Source: Colias croceus
Lineage: Eukaryota; Arthropoda; Insecta; Lepidoptera; Pieridae
Length of the DNA: 64,000 bases
Direction of reading: 5' to 3'
Assembly: GCF_905220415.1 (NCBI RefSeq)
Contig: NC_059537.1
Location: forward strand, 992,001-1,056,000
In this document: positions 32,783 through 43,756 of the stretch, in pieces
How the letters are laid out: each line of letters starts with the position of its first letter
How positions within the stretch are numbered: the first letter of the stretch is position 1
Program-made: the position numbers and the translations under genes
The notes under the pieces: generated by a model
Seen by the model: the letters and a program-made list of their open reading frames with translations, nothing else
Database searches by the model: none
Told to the model about the DNA's origin: nothing

Positions 32783-32832
32783 CATGCAGAGCTTCATGCA
32801 AATGAGACGTTGGATCTCGCATCCGCTTAACG
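32783..32832 (-). other. Weak candidate internal exon on the minus strand
   Basis: Read on the minus strand, a pyrimidine-rich tract ends in TTTTACAG just before 32832, and ATG-GTAAGTG starts right after 32783, both close to splice consensus. The 50 bp between is open in two frames. One gives a cysteine-containing segment (GCEIQRLICMKLC) entered in phase 1 and left in phase 0. The other continues past the donor as a 70-codon frame from 32822. GC content is raised locally. No partner exon was found, so this may be chance. Confidence 0.2.
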
Positions 32833-32995
32833 CTGTAAAACAGATAATATTGGCAATACTAATACATATACATAAAACAGATAATGTGGCTATTATGAAT
32901 AGCAGTTTCTTTGGTATCGAGGTAAGTGGTTTTATTTGAAATAGCAGGATCCTTTTGGTATCGAGATAAGTAAGGATTTCTTTTTATTGGGAATA

Positions 32996-33100
32996 GGGAA
33001 GTGCTTGACCACAATCTCACCTGATGTTAAGCTGAGATGTGGTCTAAGATGGAACGCGCTTCCCTAGAAAGTACCTGTTCACTCTACGCTTGAAGAGGAT
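32996..33100. mobile_element. Interspersed-repeat fragment
   Basis: GACCACAATCTCACCTGATG, then TTAAGCTGAGATGTGGTC and TAAGATGGAACGCGCTTCCC, is a block I associate with a widespread lepidopteran retroposon. No tail or target duplication is visible here. Confidence 0.45.
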
Positions 33101-33540
33101 GGCCTTGTGGAAACTATATGAGGCTATTAGGACAATAGTAGGATCTCTTTGGTATCGAAATCTTAGTGGTCGTAAGAAAATTCTATGCCATTTTGGTCTG
33201 TAGTAGTCGACTGGCACAGAAGTTTGATCATCTTTAACAAGACCAGTATTACAGCTGTGAAATGTACAATTATAAGCCCCTATTAAACCATCTATAAGAA
33301 GACCAATAAAACAGCTGTGTTAAGTATATCCTATAACCCAAAAGAACAGACTCAAATTACAAACTATATAGCTACTTGAAGTCTGCCAACTTTATTTCCA
33401 AACTTTATTGGTGAGATAGAAGCGGTTCATTCACCAATTGATTTAGCGAAACGTGGCACTGAGTATCGAAAAATAAATAGGGCTGGTTCTTGGGAAATTG
33501 CTAGTTAGCTCAAATTGGAATGATGAAGTTCAACATTATT

Positions 33541-33991
33541 TATCGCTATATGGTATACAACAAAGTTGCTTTTTCTGTCCCTATGTAAGCTTAAAATTTT
33601 AAAACTACGCAGCAAATTTTTTAATAGATAGAGTGGTTCTCGAGGAAATATTTAGTACTAGCTTCCGCCCGCGACTCCGTCCGCGCGGATGTCGGTCTTC
33701 GCGTGGATGGTTATTTCTCCATTTTGAGTACCTCTGCATCTGTCAATAACATCTTATAAATATCTATTGGACCCAATTCCCAAATACGGCTAGGCCTATA
33801 ATAATACGCAACGTGTGTTCGCGGTTCTACGGAACAAAGTCTATGGATAAAACTGAAAAATTAAGATTAATTTTTTTCTACGTATTTTTCCAGGATAAAA
33901 AGTATCCTATTTTACGCCCAGGATAATAAGGTATAATTATACCAAGTTTCATCGAAATCGAACCGATAGTTTTCACGTGATGCCTTCACAT

Positions 33992-34024
<33 letters not shown>

Positions 34025-34197
34025 AATTTTTTTAATCACATATTTGGGTTTGGTATTGATCCAGTAACACCCCCTGCTACTTATTTTTTCAATATTTTCA
34101 ATGTACAGAATTGACCCTTCTACAGATTTATTATATGTATAGATATTATTTATTAGGTTTTAGACAAAGCGGGCGAAGCCGCGGGCGGAAAGCTAGT
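33541..34197 (+). mobile_element. HelB-type element interrupted by a HelC element
   Basis: The 5' part (33541-33656: TATCGCTATATGGTATACAA, AACTACGCAGCAAATTTT, TCGAGGAAATATTTAG) and the 3' part (34144-34197: TTATTTATTAGGTTTTAGAC then AAGCGGGCGAAGCCGCGGGC and GGAAAGCTAGT) join into one HelB copy of about 170 bp, comparable to 13914-14103. The 487-bp HelC element fills the gap. Confidence 0.8.
33657..34143 (-). mobile_element. HelC-type element nested in HelB
   Basis: Minus strand TCTATACATATAATAAATC start and GCGGACGGAGTCGCGGGCGG with AAGCTAGT end, with about seven CTGT units (33994-34021). Orientation is opposite to its HelB host. One base before its left boundary is T and the right boundary borders T, in keeping with A/T insertion. 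Confidence 0.85.
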
Positions 34198-34957
34198 AAT
34201 AGCATAGGACATGAATTGAACACGAAGATCTATTTTGGTGATGCAATACTTACAATACAATACAATACAAGTCGTATGTACAAATTAAACGATTCTTTTT
34301 TTCTGCCTTTTTTGTAGCTATACTCAGAATTATTCTACAATCGTTTTAATATGAAGTCTCTTATAAGTACAAGAAACAAAAGTAATGATAAAAGATTGGA
34401 AATTAAATAGATCGTGGACCAATGGAATCTGAAAAAAATATAAATTTTGTCGGCAAAATCTTCTCATATAAATAAAGATAACATTTCGTTCGCTATGTTT
34501 TGTTTTAATTATCAAAATGCAACTTAGACAATCGTTGTTTGCGTGAAAGTTTTCATCGTGGCCTTTATAATTGCACGAAACTTTAAACTGGGGTGTGTGC
34601 TTCTTGTGAGAGACAAAATAAAATACTTGATTTAAAGTGAAATGAGAAAATATGGTACTGATGTGTGTCACTATGATAACTTTTTATCTATTCAAATTAA
34701 TAAACACGCTTTAGATGAGTTAACCGTTAAAGTGAATGACCGTGCAAGATTCATAGTAATTGCTATGAAAGAATAAGATATTATATATCCTATAAACTTT
34801 TAGTTTTTTCTTAGTTTAGTAAAATTTAGTTATCCAATGCATAACTTAATCTACAGCGAATGGTTTTAAATATGAGTACATTAACATAATTATGATTTAA
34901 ATCCAAAAACATGTACTCTAATAGTTAGATATTACCTTGAAAATACTATACACTATG
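34198..34957. other. AT-rich stretch, nothing recognised
   Basis: A 113-codon minus-strand frame (34330-34671) has no domain or signal peptide that I recognise, and its composition is simple. Confidence 0.4.
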
Positions 34958-35124
34958 TATACAGGGTTACTTGTAAAACACCAGCAACCTCTCAGGACAA
35001 GATAGCTAACATCATAAGTAACAACATTTGTTCTACGACTTTTGGCATAACGCAATTAATTATTTTTAAATGATTTTTTAAACTTTTATTGTACTCTCCT
35101 AATATTTGTCTATGTTCATTTGTG

Positions 35125-36794
35125 TAAGGAAGGGCGGGGCTATTTTGTCGGCGGGGCAATCTTGCCAGAAGACTTTGTAGCCTACAGTTTAATAGATTTC
35201 TAGTAACGAAATCTTTCGGCAGGTATAAAATTTAATTAGCTACGCGATAAGCTAACATATGTCGCTGTAGGATGCATGGTTTTGGAATTACAGCTATTCT
35301 TCTACAGTCGTCATTTTGAATGGACACAACATAGACGACGCTCCGCAAATTTTATTTCGTTTTACGTGTAAAAAGTGATTGTTGTGAAATCTGCCCAAGG
35401 CAAGTAATAACTTTGAATGTTGAAGATTCTTTCTAAACTATTTATTTTATCCTACGCTTTAAATAAAAAGTGTTATTAAGTCCGAAGTCATAACCACAAA
35501 AAATATTTTGGCGGGGCTATGTTGTCAATTTTTAAGACGAAATAGCCCCGTCGATTTTGTATGAATTTGCAAAAAGCTAGTGACGTGCTACGATTGGCTT
35601 TCTTATCGACATAAGCATAAATGTTGAGGCAACTGACATTGTAGTAGGGATAGAAATGTGATCTCAATTTGATCTCAATAGTTATTAATATGATTCCTTG
35701 TCTTTTTGTTTGTTGCAATTTTATTAACTAAAAGTCATCTTGTTTTGTTTTGTAGCAATTTTATGTGTGTTTTGAATACTTATGTTGATACAATTTTATC
35801 ATTTTGTTCCTTAATAAAGTTTACTACTTACTTAAATGTGTTTTTTAATACCTGGGTCAAAAAAATTGGAATCAAATTGAATTATATTTGGAAGTTTAGA
35901 ATGTATTGCTTCTTTCGTAAGAAAAATTGTTCTACCTTATGGGGCCCTAACGCTATGTGGCACCCTCAACACTTATAAATTAATTACTTGATGAAAACAT
36001 AATTTATCCAAAATCTATTTTGGGTGAATTGAAGTGGTATTACACTTATATTAAGTATACCATATTAGTAATAAATATTTCACTGTAATAATAAATAGAA
36101 AATTTGCGAAAAACTTTTAGCAATTTGCTATCTGTAACTACAGTGAAATATTTATTAATAAATAATAATATGGTATGCTTAAAATAAGTGTAAGTAACTA
36201 CACTTCGATTCACCCAAAATAGATGTTGGATAAATTATGTATACATCAAGTAATAATAAATTTTTAAGTGAAGAGAGCGCCAAATAGCGTCAAGAAGCCA
36301 CTTAACTTTTCTTATTCAAATTGATTCCACACAAAAAGTTATCGATATTTCAAAAAGTTATATCGATATTGTGTGCGCGTCACTATCTTGTATGGACGCT
36401 AGACGGAATAGCCCCTCCAAAAATTTAGAATGATTTTTCTCGAAAATGAACCGTATGTCTGCGTAACTAAATACAAATTCAAATAGGCAGCGTCATCAGT
36501 ATTGTATATTTCTGGGTAAAATGGAAATTGCTCCACAGATGTCGTTCTATTAAACTCTTGACGAAATAACCCCGCGCGGGGCTTTTTTGCCCAAAGTCAA
36601 CTCCTATTAGAATATAGCTATTTTCTTAGCTACTGCAATCGTTTTTCATGTTCTAAATATGATGAATAGAATAAGAAATAATGGCTTGCTTTGATGTAAT
36701 TGACAAATTTTCCGTAGCTATTATTTAAGAAAAAATACAGACGTGTTCTTTTTTGAGTGTTATTTTTCGGACGGAATAGCCCCGCCCTTCCTTA
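35125..36794. mobile_element. 1.67-kb DNA element with GC-rich ends at TA (middle of three)
   Basis: AGGAAGGGCGGGGCTATTTT, continuing GTC (35127-35149), is inverted at 36770-36792 with two mismatches, and TA flanks both ends. The motif 'A(T/A)AGCCCCG' recurs inside near both ends (about 35537, 36410, 36569, 36777), forming subterminal repeats in the same style as the pogo-like element at 24543. No recognisable transposase frame remains, so it appears non-autonomous. Confidence 0.8.
35970..36270. repeat. 300-bp foldback (innermost of three)
   Basis: Arms of about 120-130 bp (35970-36090 and 36135-36270) are inverted copies. Shared blocks include CATAATTTATCCAA, ATCTATTTTGGGTGAAT, and ATACCATATTA followed by AATAAATATTTCACTGTA. 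The loop is about 45 bp. Arms match at roughly four bases in five by eye. A target duplication is not obvious. It sits inside the 1.67-kb element. Confidence 0.75.
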
Positions 36795-37049
36795 TGTTCT
36801 ATTCATTATCGGATGGACGACGCGACGTTCCCTTCCCACTCTCGATCGCTTCTTGTTTACGTAATTTTTGGGAGGCGTAGAGTTTATAATATTCAAACGG
36901 AAAATTAAATGAATATTTATTTTTCTATGAAAATAAAATCTAACAAATTATCAAAAGTCGTAGAACAAATGTTGTTGCTTATGATGTTAGCTATCTTGTC
37001 CTGCGAGGTTGCCGGTGTTTTACAACTAGCCCTGTATAAATATTTATTT

Positions 37050-37168
37050 AAAATTATATATGTATGTTTACCAGCCATCTGGTTTCCATAACACAAGCTT
37101 TCGCTTAGTATGGGATCGTGTCGTGTGTGAAAATTGTCTTGAAATATTTATTTATTTAATACTATACA
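37050..37168 (+). mobile_element. SINE 3' fragment
   Basis: ATATGTATGTTTACCAGCCA, TCTGGTTTCCATAACACAAG, TTAGTATGGGATCGTGTCG and GTCTTGAAATATTTATTTA match the 3' part of the tRNA-type SINE at 48001-48346. The 5' tRNA-like half is absent; the outer nested MITE abuts it directly. Confidence 0.6.
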
Positions 37169-38221
37169 ATTGAAACATAAATTTCTCAGTACACAAAGCG
37201 TCTGTGTCATATTACTTACGTTCCATCGCATCCCTAATTAGTGAAGGGATAAAAGTAATAATCTCAAACATTGATTAGCAATCGCAACTCGACTCAACTC
37301 GTAACACTGGATTGGATCTCATGCCTTAATTGGATTACTCGTATTTAATAAAAGTTTGGAGCTTGAGTGATAATTACCGTAGTTTTGTTATCCCGCTCGT
37401 TCGGTTAGGCTGTGTTTACAGTGTTATACAAATATTTATTTTGAAGTTAATTAAATTGTATAAAAATAAACCATAATTTTCCTAACACATATTATTATAA
37501 CGTACAAGGCATATGCGTTAGGAGAGTTGTAGAGTAAATTTTAAATTTGTTCTTCCTTCTTCTTCTTCGTTAAAATTCTTAGGTTTAACTTTTTACTAAT
37601 TTTTTATAAGCTTGATAGCATGGACTGTTTCCATAAGCACATAAAGCTAAAAGATTTCACGCAAATTTGTGTCGACACGGTAGAGAGCGAATTCGAATTC
37701 CATATCATAATAGATTTTTCCTAATCCTTATTATTTTTCATAACACGATAGTCAAGTGAATTTGCGTATATTTTTATCCCGTTCTCTAGCGTTAATGTGG
37801 TGATTGATTTGATTTTAAATGCATTATTCTTAAATGATTAATTCGATTATCTTATTTGTACACTACTGAATAATACACAAGGAAATATTATTTTAATATC
37901 TACTACGTATTCTATCTCTCGTTAATAATGATGTTTTCTAGGTCATACGTCAGTCAGGGTGTCACTTCGAGACAAACAATGTAAAACTAATTCCCACACA
38001 TTTCAATTCTGTATTCCATTAGCCCTATTGGCCCTAACCTAACGCTCCGTTGACATTTGATTATTGAAAATTGGCATATGAATAAATGACAATACGCATC
38101 AATATTCAGAAACGCTTGAGTTAACATGTTTGTTATTTATAATATTATATAGAATAAAATACATTCTAATCCCGGAAAAAAATATATCAATAGACTGATA
38201 TTTAGTTTATAAGCATTCAAA
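37169..38221. other. AT-rich stretch, nothing recognised
   Basis: No supported feature. Confidence 0.5.
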
Positions 38222-38396
38222 TCTATACTTAATATTATTATAAGCTGAAGAGTTTGTTTGTTTGTTCGAACGCGTTGATCTCAGGAACTACGGACCCGAT
38301 TAGAAAAATTATTTGGTTGTTAGAAAGGATACGACGGCTTCAGGATAAATATCATCACGCGGAGCGGAGCAATGCGGGTGAAACGCGGGCACAGTA
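38222..38396 (+). mobile_element. HelD-type element, diverged
   Basis: TCTATACTTAATATTATTAT start, AAGAGTTTGTTTGTTTG, CAGGAACTACGGACCCG, CGGAGCAATGCGGGTGAAAC, 3' GGGCACAGTA with the terminal CTAGT lost. Confidence 0.7.
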
Positions 38397-38910
38397 CTTT
38401 GTAAATGAGTAATTTCTTATGAATAGTAAATATTCGATTCGAATCCCGTCACATGATCGAACTTTTTCTATTCTTTAAAAACTAAATACCGATTGTTTTA
38501 CTGTTTTTGTAAAAACGACTAACATGATAGAAAGACTCGATAGTATTTGAATATAATATTTTCTAGCAATAAATACAATTTTCAGCTAGAATAATTTGGT
38601 AAGAACCAGTGAGTCCTAAATATCTTCAGAAGATTTGGTGACTCGTGTAAACCTAGATTGTCACACACATTTACACCTCATTAGTTTCTCTTTACGGTCA
38701 ATAACCACTTTCCCACGTTTAATTTAATAAGCTCTGTTAATGTAAGTGGAAACCGTGCATGCTTTAAATTATGTTACACTTAGCACGGGAATTACTATTC
38801 CCGTAATTAGATTGGCATTATGGAAGGTCATAACATTAGGTGAATTATGCTTCCTAGGATTAAAGTGAATTACAATTAGTATTTTCTAGTGATTTTACGC
38901 GAGTATTATA
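38397..38910. other. AT-rich spacer, nothing recognised
   Basis: No supported feature. Confidence 0.5.
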
Positions 38911-39070
38911 CATTTAGAAATTAAACATTTAATAACGGATTTTAAACGCGATTTATTCATTATATTATTTTCTCGACGTATCGAACACTTAACAGCAGGA
39001 AACGTCGGGAAAGTAATATACTGAATAAATCGCATTTAAAATCCGTTATAAAATCTTTAATTTCTGAATT
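38911..39070. repeat. 160-bp foldback with about 65-bp arms
   Basis: AGAAATTAAACATTTAATAA and CGGATTTTAAACGCGATTTA with TTCA on the left are inverted on the right as TGAATAAATCGCATTTAAAA then TCCGTTAT and TTAATTTCT. The loop is under 40 bp. No target duplication is clear. It is a small foldback MITE or hairpin of unknown family. Confidence 0.7.
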
Positions 39071-41560
39071 AAAATTCCTTGTCTCTAGGATAGATAGATC
39101 GTAGAAATAATTCTTAAAATCACATAACAAACATAGGCAATAGGCATGTAGAACTGATGTTAGAGTGATAGTACCAAGAAAGTACAGAATATCAGTTAAT
39201 ATCGCATGACTTTTTCGTTCATTCATTTATTGCGCTATTTTCTTCTTATTTTGATCCCTCACTAACCTTATTAATTACTTGATATTGCAATGTTTTTTTT
39301 AAATCTTACATAACCTTTATAAAAGTTGGGTTCAGGGATAGCTTTTACATATTAAAGTTAGCAGTTAACTTAAATGAAATATATACAAAGTTTAATATAT
39401 CGTATGTTAGAAACTAATAAGCATCTTTCGATACGGAAGCCATGATTTCTCAGAACATGTTTTCATTATAACTTAGAGCAAGTATACTCGTATAATGAGT
39501 TTTCAAATTTCATATACTCTCATTACCGATTTCCTCTAACTGCTCCTAGTTTTACGTCAACTAAATCTCTCCTAAAAGTAAAACAGCCAACAATCTCTAA
39601 GAATTCGTGTAGTATGTCGTTTTATCATAGAATGGAATTTTTCCTGTATTCTCAGTATGAACCTTTTAAATGATCAATTATGTAATTCACTACATATATT
39701 GACATTACTATACCCTTAGAGATAATAATTTATCAATATTGAACCGTTAATTGGCTAAAAATTAAGCACACATCTCCCTTGCTTCAGCGTAATGCATTTT
39801 CTTCGATATTTCGAAACTAGTTCCATCTCAAGATGTTAAATATTTACGGTCTTAACGCTTATTAAAAATTACTAGTTGTTTGCTGTTCTATTCAAAGAGC
39901 TTACAGTTAAAATCAGTGGCAGAATAAACATGGTAGTTAGTGAAAAATTCAAGACTGTTGCAGAAACTCTGAGCTCAACGTAACGTAAACGTGTCCACAA
40001 AATGGGGAATGCTATTCTGAATTTAATTTGGTTTTACTATTCATGAGTTGACCATTTCCTTTGTCCAGTTAACCCGTTTGTAATATAACGGAGAGATGTA
40101 GAATTCTCAGCTGGTCAATACATTATTGATATTGGACTTTGATTTTCTTCATGCATACGTAAAGGTTTGATTTTGTGTAGTCTAACTTGTTTTTAATTCG
40201 GCTTCGGTATCATGTAACCAATAGTTTATTTAAGCCCTTCGTTGCAGAGTATTCTTTTTTTTTCTATCCTTGTAGATATAGATCTATGTCTACTATATTT
40301 TATACAAATTGATTGCTATAACTAATTCTTATATCTGCGAAGAATTGCTAGAATATTACGGCAAATGATTTTTCTTCAAACATATCTTTCTACGTTTACA
40401 TCATCTACACTTATGACATTCTTCGTTATCTTTATAAGAACTATTTGAGATGAAGTATTCAACCTCTTTTTACGTCTAATCTAAGTGAAAAAGTATGGAT
40501 AGATTGATGTTTATAACTCTATCACCCGTGATCGGATCTGCGTGAAATTTATTACAGTCAACGGTTATATATAGTTTAAATCCAAATGCCGCGTATCTAC
40601 GGCCTAGAATATACTGTTTTTATAACTGAATGCGGTAAACATCAAGCGTATAATTATACCAAGCTGTCTAAAGAAACAATTCCAAAAATTGCTAGAACAA
40701 AACTAGCTTATTTAGGACACGAAATCAGATTCAGCAACGCAAGCAATATTGCTTCGGCACGAACATCGTACGGACTGTTAACGATCTCTTATTTCGTATT
40801 AATTTAACCCGGTTTTAGCAACGAAAAGACTAAAGATGCATATTCTAGTAAAAGATAATTAAGTACCTTTCCTTTTTTTTATTACCCTATATCTATTAAT
40901 TTAGTATATTGATAACTTTTTATTTATGTATAAGCGATTTGTAGTCTAGTACTTAGTCAACACAATATGTTATTGCAATAACAATTAGTCATTAAGATTG
41001 TTAGTTAAATAAGTATAATAATGTTATATGTGTTTGTGTTGCAAATAAAATAAAATTAGACAGCGCGATTTTCTCCAGTATGGATTTTCGTCTTTAATTC
41101 CTATTAGACCTCTTTAACTAGGAAAATACTATCGGGCTCCTACACTTTACTTGTCAGTTAATTATACTCTGATAAATAGAAACGTTTATGCAAAAGCTAT
41201 AAAGAGTTCTTTTGAAATTATTAAAAGGAACACTCGTTGCGGAAATTGTATTCAAAACAGATATTGTAATACTGTTGTAATAGCTAATTTGTTTTGACTG
41301 CACAAAAAAGGGTACATAATAAATTCAGTTGTTAATAAAACGACAATACGCTGGTTATACAATGGTTTAATATAATATTAAAATGCCATTAATCCTTTTG
41401 GCTTCACCCGGCTTAATAGCGACCCGGAAGAATTTTATTCAATCCTGAAATACATTAATGAGTCATATTGCGTTTCAATTTGCATGACAATAATTAATAC
41501 GGGTTTCTCCAGTAGTTAGACTATCCATTTTATTTATCTAAAATATTAATATTATACAGT
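39071..41560. other. Long AT-rich stretch, nothing recognised
   Basis: Over 2.4 kb no repeat family, RNA gene or convincing exon was seen. A 73-codon frame at 40586-40807 is not supported as a gene. Confidence 0.5.
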
Positions 41561-41745
41561 TACTAGGTCTGCTGTCCCGGCAACCATTGTTCTGCCATAA
41601 TTATGTCACTTAGGGGTATGAAAAATAGATGTTGGCCGATTTTCAGATCTCAATAGGCATACAAAATTTAATGACAATCTGTTCAGCCGTTTCGGAGGTC
41701 TTCGATAATTAATTAACATTGTGACACGAGAACCTTATATTATAC
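41561..41745 (-). mobile_element. HelE-type element, second copy
   Basis: CTGCTGTCCCGGCAACC, TTGTTCTGCCATAATTATG, ATGTTGGCCGATTTTCAG, TTCAGCCGTTTCGGAGG and AACATTGTGACACGAGAA match 30657-30838 in the same minus orientation. CTAGT has become CTAGG. Confidence 0.72.
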
Positions 41746-42287
41746 GTCACATGTATCCTTTTTTGGGATTTTTCCAGTTCCAACCTACAGTCGAACAATG
41801 TAGGACTTGACTTTTTAAAATACGGACCAATAATATTCAAGAATTTTAACTATACATGCATATTCATGTACTGCACATTGTAATGGCTTCCTAACTATTA
41901 ACACCATCTATTGTCAAACTTTAATAACAGCTTACTAGTTTCCCAATAATTATATTGGTCAATATTGCAACGTTCATTTTAGAGATTCAGTTAGGATATT
42001 GCTCTATTTATTTTGTTTTAATTACTAATAGATGATAAACATGATGTTCTATGATGTTAAACATGATATTCTTATAAAGAAAATTATACGACTCCTGGAA
42101 AAAACTGATAAAGAAAAATTTAAAATGAACCATATTTTTCTCTAATTAAAACGAGAAGACTTCAAAGAGTGTGTCTATAATAAAATTACTGTTACACGTT
42201 TCCGATATATTGAAAACATTAATTTTTCATATACCTATCGCCAATATTGGGTAACATATTATAATAATTTTGTACTTAATAAATAAT
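41746..42287. other. AT-rich stretch, nothing recognised
   Basis: No supported feature. Confidence 0.5.
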
Positions 42288-42509
42288 CTATACTTTTAAA
42301 CTTGCTTAAAAACTGAAGAGATTGATTCTTTGAACATGCTGATACTGGTTTAAATTGAAAAAATCTTTTGGTAAATAAAAATAAAAATAAAAAAATTGGT
42401 AAATTTATTGAACACACACAGCTAAAGATTTTTTCTAATCGGACTTGAGATTAGCGCGTTCAAACAAACAAACCAACAAACTCTTCAGCTTTATAATATC
42501 AGTATAGAT
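42288..42509. repeat. Two HelD 5' fragments facing each other
   Basis: A plus-oriented HelD start (42288-42378, AAACTGAAGAGATTGATTC) is followed by a minus-oriented one (42424-42509, ending CAGCTTTATAATATCAGTATAGA), so their 5' ends point outward. Neither has a 3' hairpin. This could be a head-to-head insertion followed by loss of the middle, or two independent truncated copies. Confidence 0.6.
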
Positions 42510-43202
42510 TGTAATAATATTTATTCACAATAGATGTGTGAGCTCGAAGAACATAAATCATCCCATACAACAAAAGAATGTAAAAAAATATTTTCGGTTC
42601 AACACTTCGGATATAATATGCAAAAAGTCAAACAATTCAAAGGTCACATGAACATTCAATTGAACATGAAAAGACATTTAGTTTAATCCTGGTCCAAGGT
42701 GACGTTGGGGGGACAAATTGGCTGTGGCCGGCACAATAAATTACCTCAGTTAGCCGTTACATGGAAGATTGGAGCAAGCACTCAGACTATAAATTAAAAC
42801 GTTATTAAATCGAGGCCATTAGAATAAAAAACTGAACCCTAATTCCCTTCTAAACTTCGCTACTGACGCTTATGATAGTAATTAAGAATAATATGTAGCT
42901 GGACGTAGTTGTAACTAGAGAAAAGTTTTTAGGAGAGTCTAATGTAATTCAATTAGCAATTCGTTAAACTAATATGAAAAATTCTACTATATTTCGATGT
43001 AATAACAAAAGTCGTAATTTTAATAAGGATTTAGACTAACAATGTATTACGCTGAAATCATTGATACCTATGTATAAAGTAGAAATGAACAGTACTTCTT
43101 CTGATTACTATTACCAAGAAAATATGGAAAATTTATCATCATTCTGCTAAGACTATAACAAGCACTTTCCTTACAAACCAAATTAATTTCCTCTCAAGAT
43201 AA
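42510..43202. other. AT-rich stretch with one GC-richer island
   Basis: At 42692-42795 a frame of about 32 codons (TGGTCCAAGGTGACG onward) stays open within a locally GC-rich patch. I found no flanking splice signals worth trusting and do not recognise the translation. Otherwise nothing. Confidence 0.35.
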
Positions 43203-43424
43203 TCACAATACATCAGCAATTTGTATCAGATCTGTATTATTCCTGAGTGATTGATCGTTCAGAATCGTCTTACATAAACGATTAATATACGCTTCTAAAC
43301 GGACAGCATCGCTCAAACTAATCCCACCAAAAACATTTTCATGTAAAATGTTGCCAAGACGAGCCCATATGACTCGCACTGTCAAAAAGTTATCAGATCT
43401 CATGTAGAGCCAAGCTTCTAACAC
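43203..43424 (-). pseudogene. Unrecognised protein-like frame partly inside the large inverted repeat
   Basis: This 73-codon frame (starting MLEAWLYMRSDNF) is not low-complexity and has alternating hydrophobic and charged residues. Its N-terminal third lies in the left arm of the 174-bp inverted repeat. The right arm encodes the same peptide on the + strand up to FGGIS, after which the two diverge. A second, decayed match to its LSDAVR region lies on the minus strand at about 44553-44612. It is probably a piece of a transposon-encoded or captured gene; the family is unknown to me. Confidence 0.35.
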
Positions 43425-43756
43425 TACACGCCCTAACTCTACAAGGCCTCACTTCACAAACTCTACACCTTAGTCAAAATATGTGGCTTGGCCATTTCGC
43501 TACATTCACATCGGCGTAAGGTGAAAAATTAATTCACTTATCATAACTTTTGTGTTATACAATAGTTCTTGTAGTAACGAACGGCCAAGCCACATATTTT
43601 GACTAAGGTGTAGAGTTTGTGAAGTTAGGCCTTGTAGAGTTAGGGCGTGTAGTGTTAGAAGCTTGGCTCTACATGAGATCTGATAACTTTTTGACAGTGC
43701 GAGTCATATGGGCTCGTCTTGGCAACATTTTACATGAAAATGTTTTTGGTGGGATT
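43320..43756. repeat. 174-bp near-perfect inverted repeat, 89-bp loop
   Basis: The left arm 43320-43493 and right arm 43583-43756 are reverse complements with one mismatch seen (the CTC versus TAA region of AAGGCCT-ACTTC). Such low divergence in AT-rich, decayed surroundings implies a young event or ongoing gene conversion. The sequence right of the right arm (43757-44330) is also repeat-like. It could be a foldback transposon end or a local inverted duplication. The RNA would form a long double strand. Confidence 0.85.

Larger units (their letters stand above)
34958..37038. mobile_element. MITE with about 85-bp terminal inverted repeats (outer of three nested elements)
   Basis: TACAGGGTTACTTGTAAAAC (from 34960) through CTACGACTTTTG (about 35044) is inverted at 36952-37036, ending CCCTGTA, with TA directly outside on both sides (34958-34959, 37037-37038). 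Long TIRs and a TA duplication fit a Tc1/mariner-type MITE. Without the 1.67-kb insertion inside, its own length would be about 410 bp. No coding. Confidence 0.82.

Noticed and set aside
34330..34671. 113-codon minus-strand frame.
   Set aside because: No domain, signal peptide or coding-like composition; likely a chance frame.
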